Source: Streptomyces camponoticapitis (GTDB lineage Bacteria; Actinomycetota; Actinomycetes; Streptomycetales; Streptomycetaceae). Taken from it: a DNA stretch of 64,000 bases. Below the pieces are notes generated by a model. The model saw only the letters and a program-made list of their open reading frames with translations. It was not told where the DNA came from and searched no databases. The DNA is taken from NCBI RefSeq assembly GCF_014646115.1, contig NZ_BMMV01000025.1, positions 1 through 64,000 of the forward strand, written 5' to 3'. Below, in pieces: positions 8,307 to 17,731 of the stretch (position 1 is the stretch's first letter; every line of letters begins with the position of its first letter). A program made the translations under genes and the position numbers.

Positions 8307-8478
8307 GCCGCCGCCTCTCTCGCATCACCATGACACCGTCAAGGTTTCCGTCACGGCCTGGTCTTTCAGGGTAATAGACCATCTTCCCTTGGCTGGTCCA
8401 CGCGCTGGGTCTCGGCAGTCTGCTATTTAAAAGGCATTGCCGTCGGAAGGTCGTCCTGCGCGATGCCCCGGCGAATTA

Positions 8479-8695
8479 CTCGGCCAACTCACCTTCGGCC
8501 GTTCTCGGCTGGATGCCGAACAGGTCGGAGATGATCATGGGCGGCAGGTCGGCGAGCGCTTCCGTCATGGCGGTGTTGCGAGCGGCGCGGGTGGGCACGG
8601 CGTGACAACTCATGGTGTCCGCCGAGCCCCATGGGCTTGCGAGGGCGATGGGCTTGCTCTGCCGCACGTCCGGCCGGACGCCCGGGAGGACGTGC
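8479..8695 (-). pseudogene. Tyrosine recombinase/integrase C-terminal remnant
   Basis: The - frame reads VLPGVRPDVRQSKPIAL, then AARNTAMTEALADLPPMIIS, then DLFGIQPRTAEGELAE. This resembles the tail of actinobacterial site-specific integrases of the type 'rN-AL-LA-dlPa-vladLLGIhp-TA-rW'. The catalytic R-H-R-Y residues are absent and the upstream sequence is unrelated, so this is a leftover. The rest of the 8307-8884 interval shows nothing else recognisable. Confidence 0.42.
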
Positions 8696-8884
8696 CGGAC
8701 GATCGCGCAAGAAGCGTGGACGGTGGAGCGTGGTCGGGCGCCCGGCGCCCCCATAACCTCGGTGGGGAGCCGAGCGCCGCGATCCACTCGCCGCCGCCCC
8801 GCACTCTGTGTGGTGACCGGCGGGTGAGTAGGGCTCGCCCTCAAGCGGCGCGCGTCACCGTCATCTCTCCTCGAAGGCCGTTCC

Positions 8885-9577
8885 ATGACTACCGCAACGC
8901 ACGGCAATCCGATAATCCTGCTCGTCCATGGCGCCTGGCACGGCGCCTGGTGTTGGGAGAAACTCGTTCCCGAACTCACCGACCAGGGATGGCGAGTTCT
9001 CACGGTCGATCTGCCCAGCGCTTCGTCCGACCCCGCCAATACCGCGGGGATGTACGACGACGCCCGCGCCATTCGTAGGTGCCTGGACGGTGTGGACGCC
9101 CCGGTGACCGTCCTGGCGCACTCCTACGGAGGCTTGCCCGCCACGGAGGCCGCCGCCACTGCCACCAACGTGTCCCGCCTGGTCTATCTTGCCGCTTTCC
9201 AGCTGGATGAGGGCGACTCCCTCGCCAGTCAGAGTGGAGGGCAGCTACCCACCGGCGACACCGGCATCCTGCCTGTTCCCGAGGATCCGGCCAAGCACTT
9301 CTACGGCGACGCCGTCTCCGAGGACGCCGACCGCGCCGCGCGGCGGCTGGTACCGCAGACCGTGAAGTCCTTCAGCGAATCGCTCACTGAACCGGTGTGG
9401 AAGACGGTGCCCTCCAGCTACATCATCTGTGAGCAGGACGAAATCCTTCCGCCGGCGCTTCAGGAGGCGATGGCTGCCCGCGCCGACCGCTCATATCGCT
9501 TGTCCTCCAGTCATTCCCCTTTCCTGTCCATGCCGGGCGACCTGGCCCGGCTGATCACCACCGACGCCGACCGTTAG
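8885..9577 (+). CDS. Alpha/beta hydrolase (salicylate esterase/EstC-like)
   Basis: 230 aa. LLVHGAWHGAWCWEKLVPEL is the diagnostic N-terminus of the small plant-esterase-like hydrolases. The nucleophile elbow is LAHSYGG (Ser near residue 81), the acid probably lies in ICEQDEILPP, and the catalytic His in SSSHSPFLSMP (about residue 214). A CTCGAAGG stretch precedes the ATG. Cytoplasmic. It is followed after 87 bp by an SDR gene on the same strand, so it may share an operon with it; the substrate is unknown. Confidence 0.88.
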   Translation: MTTATHGNPIILLVHGAWHGAWCWEKLVPELTDQGWRVLTVDLPSASSDPANTAGMYDDARAIRRCLDGVDAPVTVLAHSYGGLPATEAAATATNVSRLVYLAAFQLDEGDSLASQSGGQLPTGDTGILPVPEDPAKHFYGDAVSEDADRAARRLVPQTVKSFSESLTEPVWKTVPSSYIICEQDEILPPALQEAMAARADRSYRLSSSHSPFLSMPGDLARLITTDADR

Positions 9578-9664
9578 AGGCCCGTCCGCCACCGTGGCAC
9601 ACCGCATTTACCGGCGTTCTGGTTCCGACCGCACAGCGCTGCTTCTCGTCCAGGAAGGCGCACC

Positions 9665-10627
9665 ATGAACACAAGCTCGCCCGTCACCACTCCTTTCTCC
9701 GGCCGTGCCACCGCCCTCCAGGTGCTGGACGGCGTGGATCTCACCGGTCGCCGTGCCGTGGTCACCGGCGGTGCCTCCGGTATCAGCGCGGAGACCGCCA
9801 GAGCGCTGGCCATGGCCGGGGCGGAGGTCATCCTGGCCGTCCGCCGTCCGGCGACCGCTGCGCCACTCGTGTCAGAACTCTCCAGGGCTCCCGGTGCCGG
9901 ACCGCTCCGCGTCACCGCGCTGGACCTTGCCGACCTGTCGTCGGTGCGGGCCTTCGCCCGTGCTTGGAGCGGTCCGCTTGACATGCTCGTCGCCAACGCG
10001 GGGATCATGGCTCTGCCGACGCGAACCGTGACCGGCGGCGGATGGGAAATGCAGCTCGCCACCAACTTCCTCGGCCACTTCGCACTGGCCGGCTTTCTCC
10101 ACGGTGCGCTGCGTGAGGCGGACACAGCCCGCATCGTGACTGTCAGTTCCGGCGTGCACCGCAAGGTCTCCTTCGACTTCGATGACCCGCACTTCGAGCG
10201 GCGTCCATACGATCCGTGGGCGGCCTACGGGCAGTCAAAGACGGCCGGCGTGCTGTTCGCTGTTGGGGCCCGCCGCTGGGCGGCTGAGGGGATCATGACC
10301 AACGCGGTCGCACCCGGCTTCATCCTCACCAACCTCCAGCGCCATCTCGACGACGACACCATGCGAGCGTTCGGCGCGATGGACGCTGAAGGGAACCTCA
10401 CCCCGCTGCCCCACTACAAAACCCCAGCGCAGGGAGCGGCGACTTCCGTGCTGCTGGCGGCCTCGCCTCTGCTGGAAGGTGTCACCGGCCGGTACTTCGA
10501 GGACAATCAGGAGGCCCGTGTCGTTCGCGGCGACGAGGAACAGCCAGGCGGCGTCGCTGCTCACGCTCTGGACCCGCAAACGGCGGACCGGCTCTGGGAG
10601 TATGCCGAGAGTGCGGTACGGGACTGA
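9665..10627 (+). CDS. Short-chain dehydrogenase/reductase, retinol-dehydrogenase-like
   Basis: 320 aa. Rossmann fold with the nucleotide loop VVTGGASGISAETARAL, in which the second Gly pair of TGxxxGIG reads G-I-S. The VANAGIMALP strand and the YGQSK active site (Tyr and Lys) follow, and the long C-terminal part is typical of the WW-oxidoreductase-like group. An AGGAAGGCGCACC stretch leads into the ATG. The AraC gene 130 bp downstream may control it. NAD(P)-dependent carbonyl/alcohol redox is expected; substrate unknown. Confidence 0.9.
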   Translation: MNTSSPVTTPFSGRATALQVLDGVDLTGRRAVVTGGASGISAETARALAMAGAEVILAVRRPATAAPLVSELSRAPGAGPLRVTALDLADLSSVRAFARAWSGPLDMLVANAGIMALPTRTVTGGGWEMQLATNFLGHFALAGFLHGALREADTARIVTVSSGVHRKVSFDFDDPHFERRPYDPWAAYGQSKTAGVLFAVGARRWAAEGIMTNAVAPGFILTNLQRHLDDDTMRAFGAMDAEGNLTPLPHYKTPAQGAATSVLLAASPLLEGVTGRYFEDNQEARVVRGDEEQPGGVAAHALDPQTADRLWEYAESAVRD

Positions 10628-10757
10628 CCGGTAAGAAGGCAGCGCCGCGGGGCGACGCGTCCTCGCAATGGACGGGGGCGCTCGTCGCGTCCCACAGCAC
10701 AGCACATGGACAATACATGTACACATACCCGTCCTTCACGGTTGTCCGGAGCCTTAT

Positions 10758-11750
10758 GTGGATCCCTTGTCGCATGTCCTGTCCCTGCTCAACGTCGAGG
10801 GTGTCGTCTCCGTCCCGCTGCTCGCCGGCGGGGACTGGGCCGTGGACTTCAGCAGCCACCGGCATGTGAAGTTCGCTGCCGTCCTCACCGGCCGGTGCTG
10901 GCTGATCGTGAAAGGCGTCGACGAGCCCATCCGGCTTCAGCAAGGTGACTGCTACCTGGTGATCGGTGACCGTCGGTATCGGCTTTCCAGCAACCCGGAC
11001 GTCCCTGCCGTCGACGCCGCGCCGGTTTTCGCAAACCTGATCGACGGCCTGGCGCGCTGCGGCACCGGCCACGACACCACCTTGGTCGGTGGCCGTTTCA
11101 CATTCGACGAGGCCAACGCGGCACTTCTGCTGGACGGACTGCCGCCGGTCATCCACGTTCCCGCCGGCTCGGATCAGTCGGACGCCATGCGCACCGTCGT
11201 GAACCTCATCGGTGGTGAGGCACTCGGCTCCCTCATGGGAAGTACGCTGATGCTGGACCGGCTCGCCCAGGTCCTACTTCTCCAAGCCCTTCGCGCCCAC
11301 GCCAGAAGCGTCTCGCACGACGCCCCGGGCTGGCTCGCAGCACTGCTGGATCCGCGGGTTGGGCCTGCCCTGAACCTGATGCACAGTGAGCCGGCCCGCC
11401 CCTGGACCGTCGCGAACCTCGCCGCCGCCGTCAACGTGTCGAGGTCGACGTTCGCCTCGCGGTTCAAAAACGCGGTGGGCGCCAGCCCGGCCGAATACCT
11501 CACGCGGCTGCGCATGCATGTGGCAGGCGCGATGCTCCGCGACACCGATCTGTCCGTCGCCTCCATCGCGACGGCCGTAGGTTACGCGTCGGAGTCGTCC
11601 TTCACTACGGCGTTCAGGCGCGTCATGACACGCACACCGCACGTGTATCGGACGCGCGCACGCCAGCCGGACCACCCCCCAGGGCAGCACGCGCTACCGG
11701 CTGCGGTCGTCGGTGCGCTCGCTCCCGTGGTGAGTACGTCCCGCCGGTGA
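10758..11750 (+). CDS. AraC family transcriptional regulator with cupin sensor
   Basis: From the GTG at 10758 the protein has 330 aa; the frame is open to 10668 but that part is unlike the family. Residues 1-110 form a cupin-type ligand domain (LLAGGDWAVDF, QQGDCYLVIG). The C-terminal 100 residues carry two HTH motifs (WTVANLAAAVNVSRSTFASR and ASIATAVGYASESSFTTAFR), followed by a short Pro-rich tail. A TACATGTA palindrome (10713-10720) upstream is a candidate binding site. Regulators of this type commonly control neighbouring SDR genes. Confidence 0.9.
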   Translation: MDPLSHVLSLLNVEGVVSVPLLAGGDWAVDFSSHRHVKFAAVLTGRCWLIVKGVDEPIRLQQGDCYLVIGDRRYRLSSNPDVPAVDAAPVFANLIDGLARCGTGHDTTLVGGRFTFDEANAALLLDGLPPVIHVPAGSDQSDAMRTVVNLIGGEALGSLMGSTLMLDRLAQVLLLQALRAHARSVSHDAPGWLAALLDPRVGPALNLMHSEPARPWTVANLAAAVNVSRSTFASRFKNAVGASPAEYLTRLRMHVAGAMLRDTDLSVASIATAVGYASESSFTTAFRRVMTRTPHVYRTRARQPDHPPGQHALPAAVVGALAPVVSTSRR

Positions 11751-12428
11751 CGGGCGCGGCTTCGCGGTCTCCCAAGCAGGCACCCTGGTAAGCGGATCAA
11801 GGGCGGTCCCAGGCCACCCGGTCTCCGCTCGTCGTAGACGGTGGACAATGTGACGCCCCGACCGGTGTGTTCGCCGTACCCACCCGTGCGAGCTCCGGCT
11901 TACGGATGACGGAAGCCAATCTGCGACGCATGCCGTCGGTGCATGTCGCACCCGCCGTCAACCATGTCTTCCAGCAGCCCGAAAGCACCTACGAGCGGAA
12001 AGCCGCGTAGACCCCCTGCTCGGCTCGTCCCGCCGGGCCAGCACGCGCCCTGAGTTCCGTTCCCTTCCTGGCACAATGAAAATGGCGGTCGGGCGGAGCC
12101 GCCTCCAACCGACCGCTTCCACCCCTCACCAGAGCCACGAACATTCTTGCCGACGCTGCGGACGAAGCGAGCGCTGACGCTTTCGTACATGTGTCCTCTC
12201 ACCCGTCGGGACGGGAGTGCGGCCTCACCCACGCAGGCTGGACGCGGCGGAATGTGACCTGCACCAGCGCTGCCTGCCTCTTGGTCGTGGCTGCGGCCCC
12301 GACGGGGGGCCGAGGCCAACGGAAGCAGAGTGCCGCGCGCCCCTGGCGGACGAGACGCGCAACGTGACGGCCCAGCAGACGAGATGGGACCCGGGACGGA
12401 CACCGACCTGTGCATAGCAGATCGCGTG
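11751..12428. other. Long stretch without a recognisable gene
   Basis: No frame shows both coding bias and a recognisable family. A short + frame at about 11905-12010 (MTEANLRRMPSVHVAPAVNH and on to a TAG near 12008) looks like the end of some protein, but I do not recognise it. The interval is probably eroded sequence between the AraC gene and the quinone-reductase relic. Confidence 0.4.
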
Positions 12429-12942
12429 ATGGCGGTGACCGTACCGACGGAGCCCCGCGGTAGCGCCTACTCGCAGTACCTCGCTCTGCCCATGAACGGG
12501 CTCACCGCCCGCCTGGCTCTCGACCTGGCCAACGTGTCCGCCGGTCAGACACCCGTCGTCATAGGTGCCGCAGGGGTGGTCGGCGGAGACATGACGCAGA
12601 TGGCGCGCCGTGCCTGGGCGCTGACAGCCTGGTGGACCTGCCGGCCTCGGATCGGCGGCGGTCGCCGCGGCCGTGCACAAGGGAGGTGCGATCCTCGCGC
12701 TCAGGCGGACTGCGCCCTCCCAACCCGGCCGAACCCCGACGCCGGTCTCTACGCAAGTCCTGGCCTTCGTCCCGGACTACCGGGACGAAGGCCACAGGAG
12801 GCTGGACCGCCTGCGCGGGCAGGTGGAAGCTGGCGAACTCACTCCCCGCGTCACCCGTGTCCTCTCCACCGAGCGGACCGCCGAAGTCCATCGCCTGATG
12901 GAAGCCGACGGCGTGCGGGGCCGGCTCGTCGTCGAGTTCTGA
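12429..12942 (+). pseudogene. Second decayed NADPH:quinone reductase
   Basis: Fragments of the same family as 2167-2841. The first frame gives LPMNGLTARLALDLANVSAG, then QTPVVIGAAGVVGGDMTQMA (nucleotide loop). It is then lost, and after a gap another frame resumes near 12673 with VHKGGAILALRRTAP and ends EVHRLMEADGVRGRLVVEF. The N-terminal GroES-like domain and about 60 residues of the Rossmann core are missing. At least one frameshift and a deletion make it non-functional. Confidence 0.65.
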
Positions 12943-13009
12943 GCGGCCCGTGATCCTCGCCTTTCACGTACCGCTTGCGAGACAGGTGGTCGGTGGCACG
13001 TGGTGCGGG

Positions 13010-13612
13010 TCAAAAAGCGGGACTGACACCTGTGTGCCCAGGGTCCGCCAGACGGGCGGCAAGCAGCCCTCCCGGCCAGCTGGACTTCGGCGCCTTCCCT
13101 GGACATCGCAGGCCCTGCTCGACCACCGCGTCACCGAGTACGGCCTCGATACCCATCCGCGGAAATCGAGCGAGCGAGGCGGACAACTGCCTGTCATCGG
13201 CCCCTGACAGATCGGTCGCGCCGAAGTCAGCCAGTACGCCGAGCCGGACAAGCCTCGGCAGCGTCCCCATGCGCTCGGCGATACCCGGAGACGTGTGCAG
13301 GGCAATGGCCTCCCACACCTGCTGAACCAACGGTTCAGGCCAGCCATACGTAGAGAGGAAGTCACTGGCCGCGTCCGCTCCCTCCACCTCGAAACGCTGC
13401 GGTCCGTCATACGCATCGGCTGTTCCCGCGTCGTGAAACAGGCACGCGACGGCCAGAGCTTCGCGCTCCCGTTCCTCAAGTCCCTGCCGTCGGCCCAGGT
13501 GGTCGGCCACCAGCCAGACCCGCACGCTGTGGTTGACGATCGCTGGCCGTAGGACGGACTCCACGTGCGCGTAGGCGGAGTCGGCGACCGCTCCCCCGAA
13601 GGAGACCTTCAT
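13010..13612 (-). CDS. HD domain phosphohydrolase-like protein
   Basis: 200 aa from the ATG at 13612, which follows AAAGGAAGG; the longer frame upstream is not used. HD signature: NHSVRVWLVADHL (first His), LAVACLFHDAGTADAY (the HD pair, about residues 60-70), a further His in IALHTSPGIAERMG, and LADFGATDL supplying the last Asp. These metal ligands define small HD hydrolases, often annotated as cyanamide hydratase-like. It is cytoplasmic and isolated among pseudogenes. The last 25 residues are less typical, so the C-terminus could be altered. Confidence 0.8.
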   Translation of the reverse strand: MKVSFGGAVADSAYAHVESVLRPAIVNHSVRVWLVADHLGRRQGLEEREREALAVACLFHDAGTADAYDGPQRFEVEGADAASDFLSTYGWPEPLVQQVWEAIALHTSPGIAERMGTLPRLVRLGVLADFGATDLSGADDRQLSASLARFPRMGIEAVLGDAVVEQGLRCPGKAPKSSWPGGLLAARLADPGHTGVSPAF

Positions 13613-13707
13613 CCCGTGCCTTCCTTTGTCCGAGCCGTTTGGGGACGGCACCGCATCGTGACAATAGCCGCCCTGCGGCCGGCCGCCCCGCGCCTTTGCT
13701 GCGTGGC

Positions 13708-14485
13708 TCAACTGCGGGCCGCTCCTACCGGGATCACCATCCGCGAGGTGTCGACCAGCGGAACGCCCGGGATGCGGAACGCGGGCAGGACCGTCGGCTG
13801 CCAGAAGCCGGCGCAGCCCCAACCGACCTCGTCCAGGAGCCGGGCGAACAGCAGCCCGGAGAACGCGGCGGCCACACAACAGGTCAGCATGAACACCCCG
13901 GAGCCGCGTCCCACATGCGCTATTCCGGGACTGGCGGGGCCGGTCAACTCAGCGTGGGACTGCGTTCGGTGGCTCGGAGGGGTGAAGATGAGGCAGCTGC
14001 CGGGCAGGGAGGCGGGGAAGAGGGTGTGGCTGACGAATTCGATGGTCTTCCCGCCCAGGGTCGGGAGTCTCGTCCGGTGGATGTGGCCGTCGCCGTTCTC
14101 GGCCACCTCGGTGGTCGTTTCCCACAGGTGGAGCACGGCGGGGTCCGCGCACACGTTTTCGGCGAGCCTGGCCAGTACGGCCTTGTCGGGCCGGCCCGCC
14201 AGGGCGAACCGCAGCAGTCTCACCTACCGGTCGGCGTGTTCGCGCAAGTCGAGGTACTGGTGGCGGGCTTCCGGGTCGAGCAGGAGCCTGGTCAGCGGGT
14301 TGGGGCCGGGTTTCGTCACCCACGGCCACCAGTTCGCCATAACGGGGTTGTAGGCGAGGACGTTCCAGAACCGGTCGCAGAGGAAGCTGGGTGAGGGCTG
14401 CCTGTCGATCAGTACCCGCAGGGCCTCGGGGACGCGCGGTCCGGTCTGTGTGACGGGCAGGCCGAAGAAGCCGCCAGCGTTGTGC
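13708..14485 (-). pseudogene. MmyB-like XRE regulator remnant with in-frame TAG
   Basis: The ligand-binding half of an MmyB-type regulator remains: VPEALRVLIDRQPSPSFLCD, WNVLAYNPVMANWWPW and LLDPEARHQYLDLREHADR, followed by an in-frame TAG at 14224-14226. The same frame then continues with VRLLRFALAGRPDKAVLARL and GGKTIEFVSHTLFPASLPG, the expected next strands. The HTH domain is gone, replaced by an RHS fragment. Past about 13980 the frame runs into an unrelated hydrophobic stretch (FMLTCCVAAAFSGLLFARLL). An intact homologue lies at 54811-55731. Confidence 0.72.
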
Positions 14486-14534
14486 GGCAGCGCGTGGCGC
14501 TCGCCGCGGTCCTTGCCGCGGTACGGCGGGACGA

Positions 14535-14892
14535 CCAAGATCGGTGTCTTCTCGCCGTTCGGGGACCAGTACACCGGGTAGCACCGTTTGGTGTTGGTGT
14601 CGACGGCCGGTTTGGCCTGTCCGGCGGTGCAGTCGGCCGGCAGGTAGTTGACCACTGACTGCGCGCCGGTTTCCGATGTGATCGTGTAGAGGCGCGGCTT
14701 GTGCAGGGGCAGGATGTCGTCGCTGTTGCCGTCGACGCGGTTGGCGAGGAATTCGTGGGTGAAGGTGACCGGGGGCAGGGCTATTTCGGTGCCGTGCTGG
14801 CCGGTGTGCCGGTTCTGCCACCAACGACCAGCTTCTCCTCCTCGCAGGCGCAGAGAAGCACGTCCGGGACATGACCGCCGGCGCTTCACCAT
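14535..14892 (-). pseudogene. RHS-repeat protein fragment
   Basis: The - frame reads HEFLANRVDGNSDDILPLHK, then SETGAQSVVNYLPADCTAGQ, then CYPVYWSPNGEKTPI. It looks like a piece of a large RHS/YD-repeat surface protein, in which such sugar- or Cys-rich segments precede 'W-P-G--EP-LDWF-KYVV'. It passes without a stop into the MmyB remnant, so a chimeric open frame exists, but both halves lack essential parts. Family assignment is moderately certain. Confidence 0.5.
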
Positions 14893-14944
14893 CTACTGCA
14901 GTAGTCCCTGAAACGCCGCGTCAAGCCCCAGGCGCACCCGAACG

Positions 14945-15130
14945 TTGAGATCATCAAGGAACGAAGCTTGAGGCTGGCGAGATAGCTCTCGGGCGTCTCG
15001 TCGAAGCGGGTGGCGATGCCACGCCAGTCCCTCAGCCGGCTGATCAGGCCCTCGAAGACATTCCCTTGCTTGCAGAGGTCGGCGTCGCGGCTGATGGGCC
15101 AGCCGCCTCTCCTGCCCTTCTTGCCGCGGC
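14945..15130 (-). pseudogene. IS5 family transposase C-terminal fragment
   Basis: The reading frame gives KKGRRGGWPISRDADLCKQG, then VFEGLISRLRDWRGIATRFD and ETPESYLASLKLRS. This corresponds to the 'RGGRPP-FD-E-YK-RN-VERCINRLKQWRGIATRFDK' C-terminal catalytic block with the last Glu of the DDE triad (VFEGLI for VERCIN). The N-terminal two thirds are missing. Confidence 0.7.
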
Positions 15131-15139
15131 ACCCGCTGG

Positions 15140-15455
15140 TTCTGTCCCGCACAAATCTCTGGAAGGCCAACCTCCGTAGCACGAACCTCACGGACGCCAA
15201 GCTGCAGAGAGCCATCCTCCGTGGTGCGCGCCTCACGAACGCGGTTCTTCGGGGAGCCGACCTGTCCCGCGCAGATCTGATGCGCGCCGATCTTTCGGAG
15301 GGAGCCTACAGACAGCGGACGCGCGTGACGCGGACTTCCTGGGCGCAGACCTTACCGGGGCACGCGTCAACCTGGATGGCATCTGCCTGGCGTGCATCTA
15401 TCCCCCAACAACCTTGCCCCCGACCCTCACACGGGGACGGGGCCCCGAATCATAG
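15140..15455 (+). pseudogene. Pentapeptide-repeat protein, frameshifted fragment
   Basis: A(D/N)LxX repeats run in one frame: LSRTNLWKANLRSTNLTDAK, LQRAILRGARLTNAVLRGAD and LSRADLMRADLSEGA. After about 15310 the repeats continue in the next frame (ARDADFLGADLTGARVNLDG) to a TAG at 15453-15455. One indel therefore splits the gene, and the N-terminus is lost at the junction with the IS5 fragment. Intact pentapeptide proteins form a right-handed quadrilateral beta-helix; no function is assigned here. Confidence 0.7.
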
Positions 15456-15691
15456 GCTCTTCACCTTCGGGCCGCGTGAGGCGGGCTGTCCGACGAGTGG
15501 TCTGGTAAGCGAGGAGCCCCTCTGACCAGGAGCCTTATAGGAGAAAGTGATCTCTCCCCTGCCGGTCACCACATCGGTGGGATGGGCGATTCGAGGGCCA
15601 TACACCATCCCAGACCCTTCGATGGGGTTTTCACGCGCTTCGAATCCTGCGAGCATCTTGTCGCGTTCGCATGCCTATTGGGGGGTGTTGC
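15456..15691. other. Leader region of the AIPR gene
   Basis: No gene was recognised. The only features are an AGGAGCC/TATAGGAG-rich patch near 15530-15545 and the GGGGGGTG ribosome site (15679-15686) of the following gene. Confidence 0.35.
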
Positions 15692-17431
15692 ATGACATTC
15701 GTGCAGAACAACGACCAGCGGCTACTCGACCGCATCCTGGATGATCAGCATCGTCGGCTGGCACCGCATCAGGGACGGGACGATTTCTTCACTTTCTTCG
15801 CCGCTGACAAGGCACTGCAGGACTGGGACCTCGACAACGACGAGATCTTGGACGGAATCGTGGACGGGGCGCACGACTGCGGTATTGATGGCATCTGGTC
15901 GTTCGTCGACGGCCGCTACGTCACCGCCGATGCTCACCAGTACCTGCCCTCACGGGCGAGCACCATCGAACTGGTCGTCCTCCAGGCGAAGACGTCTCCC
16001 GGTTACCAGGAGACGGTCTTCGAGAAACTGCACTTCCACCTGCCGACGCTGCTCGACATGAGCCGCAACGAGGACGACCTTGTGGCGCACACGAACGCAA
16101 AACTCCTGGAGCGCACACGCCGGTTTTTACGAATCCTGGAAGAGATGGCCTCGTCGTTCCCCCAGGTCCAGATCAAAGTCATCTACGCCAGCAAAGCCGC
16201 CGAGGGCCCTCACCCCAATGTGAAGTCCAAAGGCGACCGTCTCCGGCGTGAACTATCAAAGATCACCTCCGACACAGCCGCCACGATCGAGTACCTGAAC
16301 GCACCCGGCCTGCGCGAGCGCACCGCCCGGGGCGCCAAAGCCGTAGCACAGCTCATCTTCTCCGAGACCCCGATGAGTACATCGCTCGGCGAGGGCTACG
16401 TCTGCCTAGCCCGACTGGACGAGTACTACCGCTTCATCACTTCCGACAACGAGGCTCTACGGCTGGAGCTGTTCGAGTCGAACGTACGGGACTACGCCGG
16501 CTCGACGGCGGTGAACAACGCCATCTCCGAGACGCTCAAGTCGGGCACGCGCGAAGACTTCTGGTGGTTCAACAACGGTGTCACGGTCGTCGCCGAGGCC
16601 GCCCAGATAGCGGGCAAGAAAATCGTCATCAAGGAACCGCAGATCGTCAACGGGTTACAGACCAGCCACGAGGTCTACAGCTACTTCCAATCCGGCGGAC
16701 AGCACCGTGACCGCTCTCTGCTGGTCAAAATTGTGGTTGCCCCCCAGTCCGGCACCACGCGCGACAGAATCATCCGGGCCACCAACAGCCAAACCCAGCT
16801 TCCAGCCGGGGCCCTCCGGGCGACCGAGCCGATCCAGAAGGACATCGAAGAGAGCCTCACGCACGCCGGAGGCTACTACTACGAACGCCGGGCCAGTTAC
16901 TACCGCAACCTCGGGTTCAACCTCGAACAAGTCGTCAGCATGGCCCGCCTCGCGCGCGAATTCACTGCGTTCGCCCTGCGAGACCCGCACACAGCGCTGC
17001 GACACTCTGAGGCCCTGCTACTGGACGACGGGCACTACAGCCAGATCTTCTCTCCCCGGCTCGACCTGGACATCTATCGCCTCACATTGGACGTCCACGC
17101 CCACCTCCGCCGATTCCTGACCCAGTACGCCCAGGACCGGCCTCTGCTGGGAGAAACCATCGAAAACTGGCTCTACCCCATGGCTTGTGTGTCCGCGTAC
17201 ACCCTGACGCGCCTGCGCCAGCCCACCACACGGGACCTGCTCAACATCGACCTGAACCACCTGAGCCCGGATCTGATGCAGCGTATGGCCGGAACCCTGG
17301 ACCAGACCTTCAAAGCAGCTCTGCGTCAAAACAAAGCCGGTGGTGTCGACCGAATCGCCCGCAGCGAAGACTTCACCATCAAACTACGCCAGTCCGTCAT
17401 CTCCCAAAGCCGCTACCAAATCGAACGCTGA
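15692..17431 (+). CDS. AIPR (abortive infection phage resistance) family protein
   Basis: 579 aa from the ATG at 15692, chosen because GGGGGGTG lies 6 bp upstream; an in-frame ATG at 15671 is possible. The N-terminal 130 residues look like a PD-(D/E)xK nuclease: CGIDGIWSFVDG supplies the Asp and IELVVLQAKTS the (E)-x-K strand. The AIPR core follows at about 265-400: ESNVRDYAGSTAVNNAISET, FWWFNNGVTVVAE and IKEPQIVNGLQTSHEVYSYF, then IIRATNSQT. Known AIPR members are abortive-infection proteins, some with a methylation partner; none is visible here, so this may be a standalone effector. It is intact amid wreckage, which suggests recent arrival or selection. Confidence 0.85.
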   Translation: MTFVQNNDQRLLDRILDDQHRRLAPHQGRDDFFTFFAADKALQDWDLDNDEILDGIVDGAHDCGIDGIWSFVDGRYVTADAHQYLPSRASTIELVVLQAKTSPGYQETVFEKLHFHLPTLLDMSRNEDDLVAHTNAKLLERTRRFLRILEEMASSFPQVQIKVIYASKAAEGPHPNVKSKGDRLRRELSKITSDTAATIEYLNAPGLRERTARGAKAVAQLIFSETPMSTSLGEGYVCLARLDEYYRFITSDNEALRLELFESNVRDYAGSTAVNNAISETLKSGTREDFWWFNNGVTVVAEAAQIAGKKIVIKEPQIVNGLQTSHEVYSYFQSGGQHRDRSLLVKIVVAPQSGTTRDRIIRATNSQTQLPAGALRATEPIQKDIEESLTHAGGYYYERRASYYRNLGFNLEQVVSMARLAREFTAFALRDPHTALRHSEALLLDDGHYSQIFSPRLDLDIYRLTLDVHAHLRRFLTQYAQDRPLLGETIENWLYPMACVSAYTLTRLRQPTTRDLLNIDLNHLSPDLMQRMAGTLDQTFKAALRQNKAGGVDRIARSEDFTIKLRQSVISQSRYQIER

Positions 17432-17731
17432 CGAACCCGCAAGGGCTGGGCGCGCACTGACCTGGCGTCCCGCTCATTACGGGCATCGGGCCGGAAACAT
17501 GACGAAGAAGTCGCCAGAGGAAGGTGAAGCGACGTTGTGGTGAGGGCTCGACGAGGTGCTGTCCGGCCCCCACCGTCCCCGTCGGGGGGAAGGTCCCGTC
17601 GACAGGAGAGGGAACGAGGACACGCCGGGGGCTGATGCGTGGGACGGCTCACGCTTGTCCGGCTTTGCCGGTGGCGGGTCGAAGGGGGTGTGGTCATGGC
17701 GTGCCGTCCTCTTTACGGTCGGGGACGGCCG
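17432..17731. other. Unassigned 300 bp between AIPR gene and NB-ARC relic
   Basis: A + frame is open through 17556-17819 but shows no known motif and overlaps the NB-ARC relic on the other strand. I do not support it as a gene. Confidence 0.3.
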
